From the NCBI GenBank assembly GCA_035473255.1, contig DATIOK010000142.1:1-11198 (forward strand): DNA of 11,198 nucleotides. The letters are read 5' to 3'. This document shows positions 10,967-11,198 of this stretch, one piece after another (positions within the stretch are counted from its first letter, which is position 1; every line of letters starts with the position of its first letter). The translations under genes were made by a program, and so were the position numbers. The DNA is from JAICYJ01 sp035473255 (GTDB lineage: Bacteria; Actinomycetota; Thermoleophilia; Gaiellales; JAICJC01). The notes beneath the pieces were generated by a model that worked only from the letters and a program-made list of their open reading frames with translations, did not search any database and was not told where the DNA came from.

Positions 10967-11198
10967 TGCTGCGACTGCTTCCCATCCTGATCCTGCTTGG
11001 AATCGCCGGCGCGGGCGTGGCCGCGCATGAGCTTCACTCGCCGCCGCCCCCAAACGGAGTGCAGATGGTGGCGTCGACCAAGGGCTTCAGGCTGTCCGGG
11101 CTGCCGGTGCGCGGGCTCTACCCGGGCGTGATCCGGCCGATGACGGTGAAGATCAAGAACCCGTACGCTTTCTCGATCAAAATCCCGAAGGTCAAGGC
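10966..11198 (+). CDS. Third exported protein of the cluster, N-terminal part
   Basis: ATG 10966 overlaps the stop of the 744-aa gene in the string TGATG, and the frame stays open for 77 codons to the window end. The peptide starts MLRLLPILILLGIAGAGVAA (1-20), a signal peptide or membrane anchor, then HELHSPPPPNG, and a beta-rich part with SGLPVRGLYPGVIRPMTVKI (46-65) and KNPYAFSIKIPKVK (66-79 region, cut at the edge). The L-Y-P-G ... V-K-I-K-N-P-x-x-F-x-I-x-I pattern matches the L-F-P-G ... T-V-N-N-P-N-P-F-x-x-H-I block of the 160-aa protein at 8239, so the two likely share a domain. Tight overlap means translational coupling with the repeat protein. Function unknown; probably another part of the same surface structure. 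Confidence 0.75.
   Translation, partial: MLRLLPILILLGIAGAGVAAHELHSPPPPNGVQMVASTKGFRLSGLPVRGLYPGVIRPMTVKIKNPYAFSIKIPKVK

Noticed and set aside
9053..11053. Long 666-codon open frame on the minus strand
   Set aside because: It lies antisense to the repeat protein, its product is Gly/Arg/Val-rich low-complexity text with no family likeness, and it arises from the GC-rich third positions of the real gene.

Overview
The window is GC-rich, densely packed bacterial DNA. Strong high-GC coding bias, actinobacterial-type small protein families and many starts that lack a Shine-Dalgarno sequence but have a TANNNT -10 hexamer 6-9 nt upstream all point to an actinobacterium, most likely of the Thermoleophilia (Solirubrobacterales-like). 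The class-level placement is inference.

Left part (1-2190). A minus-strand group runs right to left: a P1-family (DmpA/S58) aminopeptidase, a stand-alone cyclic-nucleotide-binding domain protein, and the start of an M20-family amidohydrolase (carbamoylase/allantoate-amidohydrolase type) that runs off the left edge. Divergent from it is a small conserved actinobacterial protein with no firm function.

Zinc block (2196-5211). A lipoprotein zinc-binding protein (ZnuA-like) on the minus strand is divergent from a plus-strand operon of a Fur/Zur regulator, an ABC ATPase (ZnuC-like) and an ABC-3 permease (ZnuB-like). The short divergent intergenic region holds two 15-bp palindromic sites, one of which looks like an actinobacterial Zur box. 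Together this is a complete, probably self-regulated, high-affinity zinc uptake locus.

Middle (5212-7844). An HTH_42 / AlkZ-like DNA glycosylase candidate is convergent with a LysE/RhtB-type exporter (their stops share the palindrome CTAG). The exporter is divergent from a 74-aa conserved hypothetical, followed by a CcmE-type haem chaperone of the CxxxY class that has no other ccm genes beside it in the window.

Right part (7845-11198). After a 394-bp leader region with a 23-bp tandem repeat and a strong bulged hairpin come three tightly linked genes for exported proteins: a 160-aa protein, a 744-aa protein made of five about 115-aa repeats (each with a CxxxC pair) plus a different final domain, and a third signal-peptide protein cut by the window edge. 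The first two share an AAW..GQGSA motif just after the signal peptide; the first and third share an NP-centred beta-domain motif. These three look like parts of one cell-surface or secreted assembly and are the most promising candidate for an undescribed system. Unlike most genes here, the first two have clear Shine-Dalgarno sequences.
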